From assembly GCA_014208095.1 (NCBI GenBank), contig JACHMT010000002.1, positions 1,426,001 through 1,490,000 of the forward strand: a stretch of DNA of 64,000 bases, written 5' to 3'. The notes under the pieces are model-generated. The model ran no database searches and had not been told where the DNA came from. It saw only the letters and a list, made by a program, of their open reading frames with translations. The position numbers and the translations under genes are program-made. The DNA comes from Actinospineispora eucalypti (GTDB lineage Bacteria > Actinomycetota > Actinomycetes > Mycobacteriales > Pseudonocardiaceae). Below, one piece after another: positions 50,880-60,025 of the stretch. Position 1 is the first letter of the stretch. Every line of letters starts with the position of its first letter.

Positions 50880-53248
50880 CCCACCCGCTCAGCGGTTTCA
50901 CGGTCGTCGACCTGTCCTCGGGCATCGCCGGCGCGTACTGCACGAAGATCCTCGCCGACGGCGGGGCCGACGTGGTCAAGGTCGAGCCGCCCGAGGGCGA
51001 CCCGCTCCGGAAGTGGTCCGCGTCCGGCGCCGCGATCCCGCCGGACTCCGACGGAGCCCTGTTCAGCTACCTGGCCTGCACCAAGCGCGGCGTCGCCGCC
51101 GACCCCGATGACGCCGCCGCGCTGGAGCACGTGCACGCGCTGCTGGCCGGCGCGGACGCCGCCGTGTGGTCACCCGAATCCCGCCTGGCGGCCCACCCGA
51201 GCCTGCGGCCGGCGGAGATTCACCGGCGGCACCCCCGGCTGACCGTCACCGCCATCACCCCGTTCGGGCTGGAGGGGCCGTGGCGGGACCGGCCGGCGAC
51301 CGAGTTCACCCTGCAGGCCTGGTCCGGCGGCATCATCGGCCTCGGCCGAGGGGACCCGGGCCGGGCTCCGGTGCACATCGGCGGGCAGGTCGGCGACTGG
51401 CTGTCCGGGGCGTACGCCGCCGCCGGCACGACGGTCTCCCTCGGCACCGGACGGCTGATCGACGTCTCCATGCTCGAGGCGCACATCCTCGGCCTCACCT
51501 ACTACCCGGTCACCTTCTTCGAGCTGCTCGGCCGGCCGTTCCGTTCGGGCCGGGCGCTGTTCGTGCCGGGCGTGGCGACGGCGAAGGACGGGCTGGTGGC
51601 GATCGGCTGCGCGACCGCGCAGCAGTGGCTGGACCTCTGCGCCATGGTCGGCCACCCGGAGTGGGTCGACCCGGACAAGCCGATCGCGATCACCGAGCTC
51701 GCCACGAAGGTCGCCCCCGACCTCTACGAGTGGATGGCCCGGCACACCGTGGCCGAGATCCGCGAGCTGGCCACGGCGTTCCGCATCCCCAACGCGCCGG
51801 TCGGCAACGGCTCGACCATCCCGGGCCTGGAGCAGTTCACCGCTCGGGACAGCTTCCGCCCGAACCCCCGGGACGGCTTCCTCCAGCCGCGTTTCCCCTA
51901 CCGGATGGCCCCGGGGGTGCTGCGCGAACCGGAACCCGCGCCCCGCCTCGGTGAACACACCGGCAGCCACCGACCCTCGCGGCCCCGCGAGAGCGACAGG
52001 ACGCCGAACGGCCTGCCCCTCGCCGGAGTGCGGGTCCTGGACATGACCGCCTTCTGGGCCGGCCCGTCCGCCACGCACGTGCTGGCGATGCTCGGCGCCG
52101 AGGTCATCCACCTGGAGTCCACCGGCCGCCCCGACGGCACCCGGCTCATCGCCGGCGTCCCGGTGACCGAGGACCGGTGGTGGGAGCGCTCCCCCATCTT
52201 CGCCGCGCTCAACACCAACAAGAAGAGCGTCACCGTCAACTTCCGGACCGAGCGCGGGTCGGCGCTGGTGCGCAAGCTGGTCGCCAGCTGCGACGTACTC
52301 GTGGAGAACTACACACCCCGGGTGCTCGACCAGGTGGGACTGGACTACCAGTCCGTCCGGGCCATCCGCCCCGACGTGATCATGGTGCGGATGCCCGGTT
52401 TCGGGCTGGACGGGCCGTGGCGGGACCACGCCGCCTTCGCCTACGTGATCGAGGACGCGTCCGGCCTGACCTGGCTGACCGGGAATCCGGACGCCAACCC
52501 GGTCGAGCCCTACTCACTCGGCGACCCGAACGCCGGCCTGCACGCCCTCAACGGCCTGCTGCTCGCGCTGGAACACCGGCGCCGGACCGGGGAAGGCATG
52601 CTCGTCGAGGCGCCGATGGTGGAGGCCGCGATCAACATTGCGGCCGAGCAGGTGATCGAGCACTCCGCCTACGGCGCCCTGCTGAACCGCGCGGGCAACC
52701 GGGGCCCGGTCGCCGCGCCGCAGAACCTCTACCGGACCGCCGAGCCGGACGAGTACGGCGGCACCGACTCCTGGGTGGCCATCGCGGTGGCGACGGACCC
52801 GCAGTGGTCGGCGCTCTGCGCGGTGATCGGCCGGCCCGACTGGGCCGACGAGCTCGCCGCCGCCGAGGCACGCCGGGCCCAGCACGACCGCATCGATGGG
52901 TACCTGGGCCAGTGGTGCGGGCAGCGCACCGGCGACGAGGTCGTCGGGCTGCTCTGGCCGGCCGGCGTTCCGGTGGCGAAGGTGATGCAGCCGCACCGCC
53001 AGGCGGAGCTTCCCCAGCTCCAGGCGCGCGGCTTCTTCGAGACCCTCGGCCACCCGGTCGGCGGGCGGGCTCGCTACAGCACGCTGCCGCTGCGGTTCTC
53101 CGATCTGGGTCCCCCGTTCCACCGCTCCCCAGCCCCGATGCTCGGCGAGCACAACAGGGGCGTGCTCGCCGAGCTCGGCCTCGGCGAGCGGGAGATCGCC
53201 GCGCTCGCCGAGGAGGGCGTGATCGGCGACCGGCCCGCCTGGCAATGA
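50876..53248 (+). CDS. Double-length CaiB/BaiF CoA transferase (two complete domains in tandem)
   Basis: 790 residues. Domain 1 (~1-370) starts LSGFTVVDLSSGIAGAYCTKILADGGADVVKVEPP and contains LIDVSMLEAHIL. Domain 2 (~385-790) starts LAGVRVLDMTAFWAGPSATHVLAMLGAEVIHLES and contains MLVEAPMVEAAIN, ending APMLGEHNRGVLAELGL. Class III CoA transferases work as interlocked dimers, so this is probably a covalent pseudo-dimer. Domain 1 lacks some small-domain length, hinting at division of labour. Coupled to the crotonase and the small protein by ATGA. Confidence 0.9.
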   Translation: MTHPLSGFTVVDLSSGIAGAYCTKILADGGADVVKVEPPEGDPLRKWSASGAAIPPDSDGALFSYLACTKRGVAADPDDAAALEHVHALLAGADAAVWSPESRLAAHPSLRPAEIHRRHPRLTVTAITPFGLEGPWRDRPATEFTLQAWSGGIIGLGRGDPGRAPVHIGGQVGDWLSGAYAAAGTTVSLGTGRLIDVSMLEAHILGLTYYPVTFFELLGRPFRSGRALFVPGVATAKDGLVAIGCATAQQWLDLCAMVGHPEWVDPDKPIAITELATKVAPDLYEWMARHTVAEIRELATAFRIPNAPVGNGSTIPGLEQFTARDSFRPNPRDGFLQPRFPYRMAPGVLREPEPAPRLGEHTGSHRPSRPRESDRTPNGLPLAGVRVLDMTAFWAGPSATHVLAMLGAEVIHLESTGRPDGTRLIAGVPVTEDRWWERSPIFAALNTNKKSVTVNFRTERGSALVRKLVASCDVLVENYTPRVLDQVGLDYQSVRAIRPDVIMVRMPGFGLDGPWRDHAAFAYVIEDASGLTWLTGNPDANPVEPYSLGDPNAGLHALNGLLLALEHRRRTGEGMLVEAPMVEAAINIAAEQVIEHSAYGALLNRAGNRGPVAAPQNLYRTAEPDEYGGTDSWVAIAVATDPQWSALCAVIGRPDWADELAAAEARRAQHDRIDGYLGQWCGQRTGDEVVGLLWPAGVPVAKVMQPHRQAELPQLQARGFFETLGHPVGGRARYSTLPLRFSDLGPPFHRSPAPMLGEHNRGVLAELGLGEREIAALAEEGVIGDRPAWQ

Positions 53249-53586
53249 CCGCGACGACGAAAGGCAACCGCGCAATGGAACCCAGAGTCGGGTTGACCCT
53301 GCTGAGCACCGTGGATGACACCGCCGTGGTGGTCGTCCGCTGGTCGGCCGGGACAACCACGCTGACCTGTGGTGGAGTTCCGATGGTCGACAAGGCCGGC
53401 CACGAGGGCGCGGCGCGCGGGGTACTGGACGCGGCACGGGCGGCGGGTACCGAGCTGGGCAAACGCTACGTGGACCCGGAGGCCTCGGTGGAGCTGCTGT
53501 GCACCAAGCCGGGCCGGGGCTCGCTGGCCCTGGGCGGCGTGCCGCTGACCATCAAGACCGCCAAGCCGCTGCCCGCCTCGGACTGA
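53245..53586 (+). CDS. Small protein of unknown function between CoA transferase and CoA ligase
   Basis: 113 residues from the ATG overlapping the previous stop, or 103 from the ATG at 53275. I do not recognise a family. Visible: two short beta-rich strips (VDDTAVVVVRWSAGTTTLTCGG; GSLALGGVPLTIKTAKPLP), two cysteines (TCGG, LLCTK) and one amphipathic helix (AARGVLDAARAAGTEL). No signal peptide or membrane helix. Its place inside the operon, 4 bases before the acyl-CoA synthetase, argues that it is a real gene and perhaps a subunit or chaperone of a neighbour. Confidence 0.75.
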   Translation: MTATTKGNRAMEPRVGLTLLSTVDDTAVVVVRWSAGTTTLTCGGVPMVDKAGHEGAARGVLDAARAAGTELGKRYVDPEASVELLCTKPGRGSLALGGVPLTIKTAKPLPASD

Positions 53587-53590
53587 CCGG

Positions 53591-55078
53591 ATGAACCTCA
53601 CGACCCTGCTGGACATGGCCGTCGACGGTTTCGGCGACCGCACCGTGCTCGGCGGCACCCGCGACGGCCTCTCGGCCGAGGGGCTCCGCAAGGCGGCGCG
53701 GCACGGCGCCGCCGTGTTGATGCAGTCCGGGGCCTCGGCGCTGTTGTACGTCGGGGCGAACGGGCCGGCGTTCCCGGTCGCCCTGCTCGCCGCCGCCGTG
53801 GCCGGTGTGCCCTTCGTGCCGGTCAACTACCGGTTGGGCGAGGAACAGCTGGGCGCGCTGCTGGCCGGCCATCCCGGCGCCCTGGGGATCGCCGACGAAC
53901 GGCACGCCCCGGTGGTCGGACCGGCCGTGACCCGGCTGATGACGCCGGAAGCGTGGTTCACCAAGACCACCGCAACCGATGTGCCGGGGCGGCCGGTGCG
54001 CGAACCCGAACCCGAGTCGACGGCGGTGATCATCTACACCAGCGGTACGACCTCGGCACCCAAGGGTGTGCTGCTGCGGCACGACAACCTGGTCTCCTAC
54101 GTCATCGGCACGGTGGAGTTCGCCGGTGCCGGGGCCGAGGAGGCGTCCCTGCTCTGCGTGCCGCCGTACCACATCGCGGCGGTGTCCAACGTGCTCACCA
54201 ACCTGTACGCCGGGCGCCGGCTGGTGCCGCTGGAGACCTTCTCCCCCGAGTGCTGGCTGAACCTGGTGCGGAGCGAGCGCGTGACCAACGCGATGGTGGT
54301 ACCGACCGTCCTGGCCCGGCTGATGGCCGCTCCGGGGGCGAACCGGTCGGTGCCGAGCCTGCGCACGCTGGCCTACGGCGGCGCCGCGATGCCGCCCCGG
54401 GTGATCGAGCGGGCGCTGCGCGAGTGGCCGCAGGTCGGGTTCGTCAACGCCTACGGGCTGACCGAGACCAGCTCCACGGTCTCCGTCCTCGGACCAGACG
54501 AGCACCGGTCCGCCTTCGCCGCGACCTCCCCGGCCGCTCGGGCCAGGCTGCACTCGGCCGGGCGGCCCATCCCGGGTGTGGAGGTGGAGATCCGAGGGCC
54601 GGACGGCGCCGCGCTCCCGGCCGGCACGTCCGGCCGGATCTGGGTCCGCGGCGCACAGGTGTCCGGGAGCTACGCCGGGCAGGAGCCGGCCTCCGGCGAC
54701 AGCTGGTTCGACACCCGCGACCTCGGGCACGTCGACGACGAAGGATTCTTGTTCGTCGAGGGCCGGGAGGACGACACCATCATCAGGGGGGCGGAGAACA
54801 TCGCTCCCGCCGAGATCGAGGACGTCCTGCTGCGGCAGCCCGGCATCGCCGACGCCGTCGTGGTCGGCGTCCCCGACGAGGAATGGGGACAGCGGGTCGA
54901 GGCCGTGGTGACGCCGGAACCCGGTGCCGAGCTCGATCCGGACCTGCTGCGGGAGACCGTCCGCGAGAGCCTGCGCGGTTCGAAAACCCCCGACCGGATC
55001 ACCGTCTGGGCCGAACTCCCCCGCACCGACACCGGCAAGATCCGCCGAAAAGACGTCGCCGCCCAACTCGCCCGTTAG
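53591..55078 (+). CDS. AMP-dependent acyl-CoA synthetase (FadD-like)
   Basis: 495 residues. P-loop IIYTSGTTSAPKGVLLRHDNL, A5 motif NAYGLTETSS, A7/A8 region SWFDTRDLGHVDDEGFLFVEGREDD and the C-terminal catalytic lysine in PRTDTGKIRRKDV are intact. Last gene of the seven-gene operon that starts at 46429. Would load the pathway acid onto CoA. The following gap 55079-55219 holds no recognisable feature. Confidence 0.92.
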   Translation: MNLTTLLDMAVDGFGDRTVLGGTRDGLSAEGLRKAARHGAAVLMQSGASALLYVGANGPAFPVALLAAAVAGVPFVPVNYRLGEEQLGALLAGHPGALGIADERHAPVVGPAVTRLMTPEAWFTKTTATDVPGRPVREPEPESTAVIIYTSGTTSAPKGVLLRHDNLVSYVIGTVEFAGAGAEEASLLCVPPYHIAAVSNVLTNLYAGRRLVPLETFSPECWLNLVRSERVTNAMVVPTVLARLMAAPGANRSVPSLRTLAYGGAAMPPRVIERALREWPQVGFVNAYGLTETSSTVSVLGPDEHRSAFAATSPAARARLHSAGRPIPGVEVEIRGPDGAALPAGTSGRIWVRGAQVSGSYAGQEPASGDSWFDTRDLGHVDDEGFLFVEGREDDTIIRGAENIAPAEIEDVLLRQPGIADAVVVGVPDEEWGQRVEAVVTPEPGAELDPDLLRETVRESLRGSKTPDRITVWAELPRTDTGKIRRKDVAAQLAR

Positions 55079-55219
55079 GACGTGTTTCGAAGTGCCGGCC
55101 TGACCAGCGTCGGCGGGCAGCATGTCCTGCTGGACGAACAGGGCCGGCCCGCATTCCTCGTCGGCGCTCTTTGTCCCGGCACCGATCGCCGAACCGCGGC
55201 CGTCAACTCAACACCAACA

Positions 55220-56422
55220 TCACGGATTCGATCCCCTAGCGGGCTCCCGGGGAAGGCCCAGTGCTCGCTCGGCGATCTGCGTCAGCAGCACCTCGTTCGC
55301 CCCGCCGGCGATGGTGTAGGCCCGCGAGTACAGGTGCGCGTCCTGCCACCAGCCGCCGGCCGGCACGTGCGGGTCGCCCTCGGTGAGCAGCCCGTCGGTG
55401 CCCTGCAGCCGCACGCCGAAGGCGGTCAGGTCGTGGTTGACCTCGCTGAAGAAGATCTTGCCGATCGGGCCGTCGCCCGGCTGCTCGGTGCCGTGCAGCA
55501 TCCGCGACTGGGCCAGGCCGAGCATCGCGGCGTTCACGTGCGCGCGGGTGGCCAGTTCGCCGATCACCTGCCGGGTCGCGGAATCGTCCAGTGCCGGTCG
55601 GCCCCCGACCGGAATCTCCTGGGCCAGCCGCACCAGGTCGTCGAGCATGGCGAACAGCTCGACGCCTCGCGCCGCGACGCCGGAGCGCTCCCGGCCGAGG
55701 CTGCTCATGGCCACCCGCCAGCCGCTGTTCACCCGGCCGATCACGTTGCCGGCCGGGATCCGGACGCCGTCCAGGAATACCTCGTTGAAGTCGGTGGTCC
55801 CGGTGATCTCGCGCAGCGGCCGGACATCCACGCCCGGACTGCGCATGTCCAGTGCGAACGCCGTGATTCCCCGGTGCTTGGGGGAATCGGGATCGGTGCG
55901 GGCGAGCAGGTAGCCCATGTCGGCGTACTGGCCGTTGGTGGTCCAGACCTTCTGGCCGTCGACGACGAACACGTCGCCCTCGAGGCGCGCCCGGGTCCGC
56001 AGTGCGGCCAGGTCGCTGCCCGCGCCCGGCTCGCTGAACAGCTGGCACCACACGTCCTCGCAGGTGCGGATGCGGGGCAGGAAACGCGCCCGCTGGTCGT
56101 CGCTGCCGAACTCGATCAGCGCCGCCGACACCAGTGACGCCGCGCCGACCGGCGGCCAGGTGCGGGCGCGGGAGATCTCCTCCGCGACCACGAACGGTTC
56201 CAGGGGGTGCGCTCCGGGCCGCCCGCCGTACTCCGCCGGCCAGTCGATCCCGAGCAGGCCCGCCTCGTAGAGCTTGGCCGTCCACACCCGAATCGCCGGC
56301 ATGAGCTCGGGCTCCGGCGCCCGCACGCCCGCGTGGGTCCGGGTGCCGGGCGCATGCTCGGCCACGAACGCCCGCACCCGGTGGCGGAACGCCTCAACCT
56401 CCGGCGTCGACTCCAGCCTCAT
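55220..56422 (-). CDS. Acyl-CoA dehydrogenase (FadE-like)
   Basis: About 400 residues from the ATG at 56422 (MRLESTPEVE; GAGGAA upstream); an ATG at 56452 is in frame. FAD motifs FSEPGAGSDLAAL and KVWTTNGQYADMGYLLART are present, ending YTIAGGANEVLLTQIAERALGLP. Makes the alpha,beta double bond in an acyl-CoA. Divergent from a shorter acyl-CoA dehydrogenase; steroid-degrading actinomycetes often pair such genes into alpha2beta2 enzymes. Confidence 0.9.
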   Translation of the reverse strand: MRLESTPEVEAFRHRVRAFVAEHAPGTRTHAGVRAPEPELMPAIRVWTAKLYEAGLLGIDWPAEYGGRPGAHPLEPFVVAEEISRARTWPPVGAASLVSAALIEFGSDDQRARFLPRIRTCEDVWCQLFSEPGAGSDLAALRTRARLEGDVFVVDGQKVWTTNGQYADMGYLLARTDPDSPKHRGITAFALDMRSPGVDVRPLREITGTTDFNEVFLDGVRIPAGNVIGRVNSGWRVAMSSLGRERSGVAARGVELFAMLDDLVRLAQEIPVGGRPALDDSATRQVIGELATRAHVNAAMLGLAQSRMLHGTEQPGDGPIGKIFFSEVNHDLTAFGVRLQGTDGLLTEGDPHVPAGGWWQDAHLYSRAYTIAGGANEVLLTQIAERALGLPREPARGSNP

Positions 56423-56530
56423 CGCTGTCCCATTCCTCGAAGATAAGGTCACTCTACATTGGTCACCAGTGTGAGATAGTGGTCAAACACACGATAAAAG
56501 GATACTCTCCTCGACCCGAATGGCGGCTTC

Positions 56531-57640
56531 GTGGACTTCGAGCCCAGTGGCGAGCAGGCGATGCTGCGCGCCACCTCGCGCCGACTGCTGGCCGACCATG
56601 CCCCGCTCGACGTGGCCCGGAAGGGGTTCGACGGGGACGACGTCGAACCCGCCCTCTGGCGGCGGGCCGCCGACCTCGGCTGGCCGGGCCTGGGCGTGCC
56701 CGAGGAGCACGGCGGCGCCGGCCAGGGACTGGTCGAGCTCTCACTGCTCGCCGAGGAGATCGGCCGGGCGCTCGCGCGCGGACCGTTCCTGCCCACCGCC
56801 CTGGTCGGGCGCGCACTGGCCCTCCACGGCCCGGCGCGCGTGCAAGCCGAGGTCCTGCCGGCGTTGGCCGAGGGCGGAGCCTGGGCGACGTGGGCGTTCG
56901 CCGAGCCCCGCTCGCCGTGGACGCTCGACGGGGTGCACACCCGGGTCCGGACCGACGGCGACTCCGTGGTGCTCGACGGAGTCAAGACCGCGGTGCAGGA
57001 CGCGGGCGGCGCGCGTTGGCTGCTGGTGACCGCGCGCGACCCGGACGGCCCGGCGTCGTTCCTGGTCGACCGGGACACGGCCGGCGTCGCGTTCCGCCGG
57101 CTGCGGTTCCTGGACCCGACCCGGGCGTTCTACGAGGTGCGGCTCGACGGGGTCCGGGTGCCCCTGGAGCGGCGCCTGCGCGGCGGCCCGGCCGAGGTGC
57201 AACGCCTGCTCGACGACGCATCGGTGCTGCTTTCGGCCGACGTCCTCGGGGCGATGGACCGGATGCTCGAGATGACCGTCGAGTACATGAAGCAGCGGGT
57301 GCAGTTCGGCCGCCCCCTGGGCACGTTCCAGGCCGTCAAACACAAGTGCGCCCGGATGGCGATGCTGGTCCACGGCGCGCGGGCCGCCACGTACCACGCG
57401 GCGATGGCGGCCGACGCCGCCACGCCCGACGCCGCCAGGGCAGCCTGTGTCGCCGCCTCCTTTTCCGGCGATGCGGCGGCGACGGTGGCCGGCGAGGCGT
57501 TGCAACTGCACGGCGGGATCGGCTTCACCTGGGAGCACGACCTGCACCTGTACCTGCGCCGGGCGAACGCCGACGCCGTGCTGTACGGCGACGCCGCGAC
57601 CCACCGGGACCGGCTGTGCGATCTCGTCCGGCCCGCCTGA
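56531..57640 (+). CDS. Acyl-CoA dehydrogenase, short type (probable partner subunit)
   Basis: 369 residues. Acyl-CoA dehydrogenase fold seen in VPEEHGGAGQGLVELSLLAEEIGRALARGPFL and QFGRPLGTFQAVKHKCARM, ending GIGFTWEHDLHLYLRRA. The middle FAD loop is eroded (WAFAEPRSPWTLDG instead of the usual TEPxAGSD), a pattern common in the non-flavin or half-site subunit of heteromeric enzymes. Its closest relative in the window is 62411-63520. Starts at GTG 56531. It follows the divergent gap with repeated GGTCAC (around 56446-56465). Confidence 0.87.
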   Translation: MDFEPSGEQAMLRATSRRLLADHAPLDVARKGFDGDDVEPALWRRAADLGWPGLGVPEEHGGAGQGLVELSLLAEEIGRALARGPFLPTALVGRALALHGPARVQAEVLPALAEGGAWATWAFAEPRSPWTLDGVHTRVRTDGDSVVLDGVKTAVQDAGGARWLLVTARDPDGPASFLVDRDTAGVAFRRLRFLDPTRAFYEVRLDGVRVPLERRLRGGPAEVQRLLDDASVLLSADVLGAMDRMLEMTVEYMKQRVQFGRPLGTFQAVKHKCARMAMLVHGARAATYHAAMAADAATPDAARAACVAASFSGDAAATVAGEALQLHGGIGFTWEHDLHLYLRRANADAVLYGDAATHRDRLCDLVRPA

Positions 57641-57658
57641 ACGACGAAGGGAGCCCCC

Positions 57659-58429
57659 GTGGACATCAAGGGCAAGAAGGCCGTGGTGGTCGGCGGCGCG
57701 TCCGGCCTCGGCCGCGCCAGCGCGGAACTGCTCGCCGCCCGAGGGGCGGAGGTCGCCGTGCTCGATCGCCCCGAGTCGGCCGGCGCCGAGGTCGCCGCCG
57801 CGTTCCGGGGCCGCTTCCATCCGGTCGACGTCACCGACTTCGCGGGCACCGAGCAGGCGCTGGCCGCGGCCGTCGAGGGTCTCGGTGGGCTGCATGTCGC
57901 CGTGACCACGGCGGGCGGCGGCGTCGCCCGGCGCACGCTCACCAAGGACGGGCCGCACGATCTGGAGACCTTCCGCCGGGTACTGGACCTCAACGCCGTG
58001 GGCACCTTCAACATCAGCCGGCTCGCGGCGGCCTACATGAGCGGCAACGAACCCGAAGATCCCGAGGTCACCGGCGAACGCGGGGTCATCGTCAACACGG
58101 CCTCCATCGCCGCGTTCGAGGGCCAGATCGGCCAGGTCGCCTACACCGCCGCGAAGGCCGCGATCGCCGGCATGTGCCTCACCATGGCCCGCGACCTGGG
58201 TTCGCTCGGCATCCGGGTGCTGGCGATCGCTCCCAGCCTGTTCGAGACCGGCGCGGTGCGCCGGCTCCCGGACCAGACCAAGTCCGCGCTGGTCAAGGAC
58301 GCCGCTTTCCCCAAGCGCATGGGTCGCCCGGAGGAGTACGCCAAGCTGGTGCTGGCCATCGTGGACAACCCGATGCTCAACGGGCAGTGCCTGCGCCTGG
58401 ACGCGGGCCAGCGCTTCGCACCGAAGTGA
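57659..58429 (+). CDS. Short-chain dehydrogenase, HSD10-like 3-hydroxyacyl-CoA dehydrogenase
   Basis: 256 residues. Cofactor loop VVGGASGLGRASAELL, then VLDRPESAG; catalytic YTAAK; long insert NEPEDPEVTGERGVIVNTASIAAFEGQIGQVAY and ending LNGQCLRLDAGQRFAPK are the marks of HSD17B10/type-2 3-hydroxyacyl-CoA dehydrogenases. Third step of beta-oxidation, NAD-linked. Eighteen bases after the acyl-CoA dehydrogenase. Confidence 0.9.
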   Translation: MDIKGKKAVVVGGASGLGRASAELLAARGAEVAVLDRPESAGAEVAAAFRGRFHPVDVTDFAGTEQALAAAVEGLGGLHVAVTTAGGGVARRTLTKDGPHDLETFRRVLDLNAVGTFNISRLAAAYMSGNEPEDPEVTGERGVIVNTASIAAFEGQIGQVAYTAAKAAIAGMCLTMARDLGSLGIRVLAIAPSLFETGAVRRLPDQTKSALVKDAAFPKRMGRPEEYAKLVLAIVDNPMLNGQCLRLDAGQRFAPK

Positions 58430-58548
58430 CCCATCACGGGATCCTCAATTCGGATTCAGCCTCGGTTACCCGCACGTCGCGCCCGGCGACCGGCCCGCGG
58501 CTGGCTAGACTGAGGATTCGCAAATGCTTGTGCTGAGGAGTTGACCGG

Positions 58549-60006
58549 ATGGCGAGTGCGGTCGACGTGGAGATGGCCGGTACCTCTGACGGCCGGCTCG
58601 CCGCCCAGATCGCCCGCCGCATCGAGACGGACGTGATGCGGCGCGGCTGGCCGGTCGGTGAGTCGCTGGGGTCGGAGCACGAGGTCCGCGAGCACTACGG
58701 GGTCAGCCGCGCGGTGATGCGCCAGGCCGTGCGGCTGGTGGAGCACCACCAGGTGGCCCGGATGCGGAAAGGCCCCAACGGCGGCCTGGTCGTCTGCGCG
58801 CCCGACGCCGGCCCGGCGACCCGTTCCCTGGTGATCTACCTGGAGTACGTCGGCACCAGCGTGACGGACCTGCTGCACGCCCGCCTGCTGCTCGAGCCGA
58901 TCGCCGTCGGGCTGACCACCGAACGGATCACCGAGGAGGGCATCCGGACGCTGCGCGGCGTGCTCGACGACGAGCGCGCCCACCGGGACGAGCGCGGGGT
59001 CCGGTCGCAGGACCCGCTGCACCCGCTGCTCGGCCAGCTGTCCGGGAACCCGGTGCTGCACCTGTTCATCGACGTGCTCACCCGCCTCACCGCGCGGTAC
59101 GCGCACACGTCCCGCCGGCTGGCCAAGGCGGAGGTGCTGGCCGCGAAGGACGTGTCCCACGAGGCGCACCGGGCCATCATCGAAGCGGTGATCGCCGGCG
59201 ACGGGGCGTTGGCCCAGACCACGCTGGCCGGGCACCTGGAGTCGGTGGCGGCCTGGATCGAGAAGCATCGCGTGCGCCGCGCGCGGATCGACGGCAACGT
59301 GATCGAACCGGAGAGCGCCGGGGGCTCCCACGCCAAGCTCGCCGAGGTGGTCGCGGCCCGGATCCACGACGACATCGCCGCGCGCGGCTGGGAGGTCGGT
59401 TCACCGCTGGGCTCGGAGGCCCACCTGCTCGGTCGCTACCAGATCAGCCGGGCCGTGCTGCGTGAGGCCGTGCGGATCCTGGAGTACCACTCGGTGGCCC
59501 GGATGCGCCGAGGCCCCGGCGGCGGTCTGATCGTCACCGCGCCGGAGCCGCAGGCCAGCATCGACACGATGGCGCTCTATCTCGAGTACCAGGCGGTCAC
59601 CGCCGATGACCTGCGGATCGTGCGCAACGCCATCGAGCTCGGCACCGTCGCCCGGGTTTCCGCGCGGCACGCCGGGGGCGACGCCGGCGTGGCCGAGCGC
59701 CTCGCCAAGGCGGTCCGGTGGCCGAAGGAGGGGCCGGCCAGCGAACCGCGCAAGGCCGACCTGTTCCACACCGAACTGGCCGAGCTGGCCGGCAACCCCG
59801 TGCTGACGCTGTTCCTCGGCATCATCACCGAGCTGTTCCGCCGCCACGCGGCCGGCCAGGACCAGCCGCTACCCGGCGACCAGGCCGCCGACGAGGTCCA
59901 ACACATCCACCAGCGCATCCTGGACGCGATCCTGGCCGGCGACCCCGCCCTGGCCCGCCACCGCATGCGCCGCCACCTGGACGCCCTCATTCCCTGGTGG
60001 CACTGA
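58549..60006 (+). CDS. Double GntR/FCD transcriptional regulator (two winged helices, two ligand domains)
   Basis: 485 residues made of a tandem duplication. Half 1: winged helix ~17-85 (GSEHEVREHYGVSRAVMRQAVRLVEHHQVARMRKGPNGGL) and FCD domain ~100-240. Half 2: winged helix ~258-325 (GSEAHLLGRYQISRAVLREAVRILEYHSVARMRRGPGGGL) and FCD domain ~335-480. Each half is the size of an ordinary FadR-type regulator, so one chain could mimic a dimer. Start ATG 58549 follows GAGGAG. Same direction as the preceding beta-oxidation genes; convergent with the MaoC gene. Confidence 0.9.
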   Translation: MASAVDVEMAGTSDGRLAAQIARRIETDVMRRGWPVGESLGSEHEVREHYGVSRAVMRQAVRLVEHHQVARMRKGPNGGLVVCAPDAGPATRSLVIYLEYVGTSVTDLLHARLLLEPIAVGLTTERITEEGIRTLRGVLDDERAHRDERGVRSQDPLHPLLGQLSGNPVLHLFIDVLTRLTARYAHTSRRLAKAEVLAAKDVSHEAHRAIIEAVIAGDGALAQTTLAGHLESVAAWIEKHRVRRARIDGNVIEPESAGGSHAKLAEVVAARIHDDIAARGWEVGSPLGSEAHLLGRYQISRAVLREAVRILEYHSVARMRRGPGGGLIVTAPEPQASIDTMALYLEYQAVTADDLRIVRNAIELGTVARVSARHAGGDAGVAERLAKAVRWPKEGPASEPRKADLFHTELAELAGNPVLTLFLGIITELFRRHAAGQDQPLPGDQAADEVQHIHQRILDAILAGDPALARHRMRRHLDALIPWWH

Positions 60007-60025
60007 GAGTTGTGCGGGCGGCGCC

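Noticed and set aside
55079..55219. Short reading frame after the acyl-CoA synthetase
   Set aside because: About 45 codons with no family resemblance and no ribosome site; treated as an empty gap.
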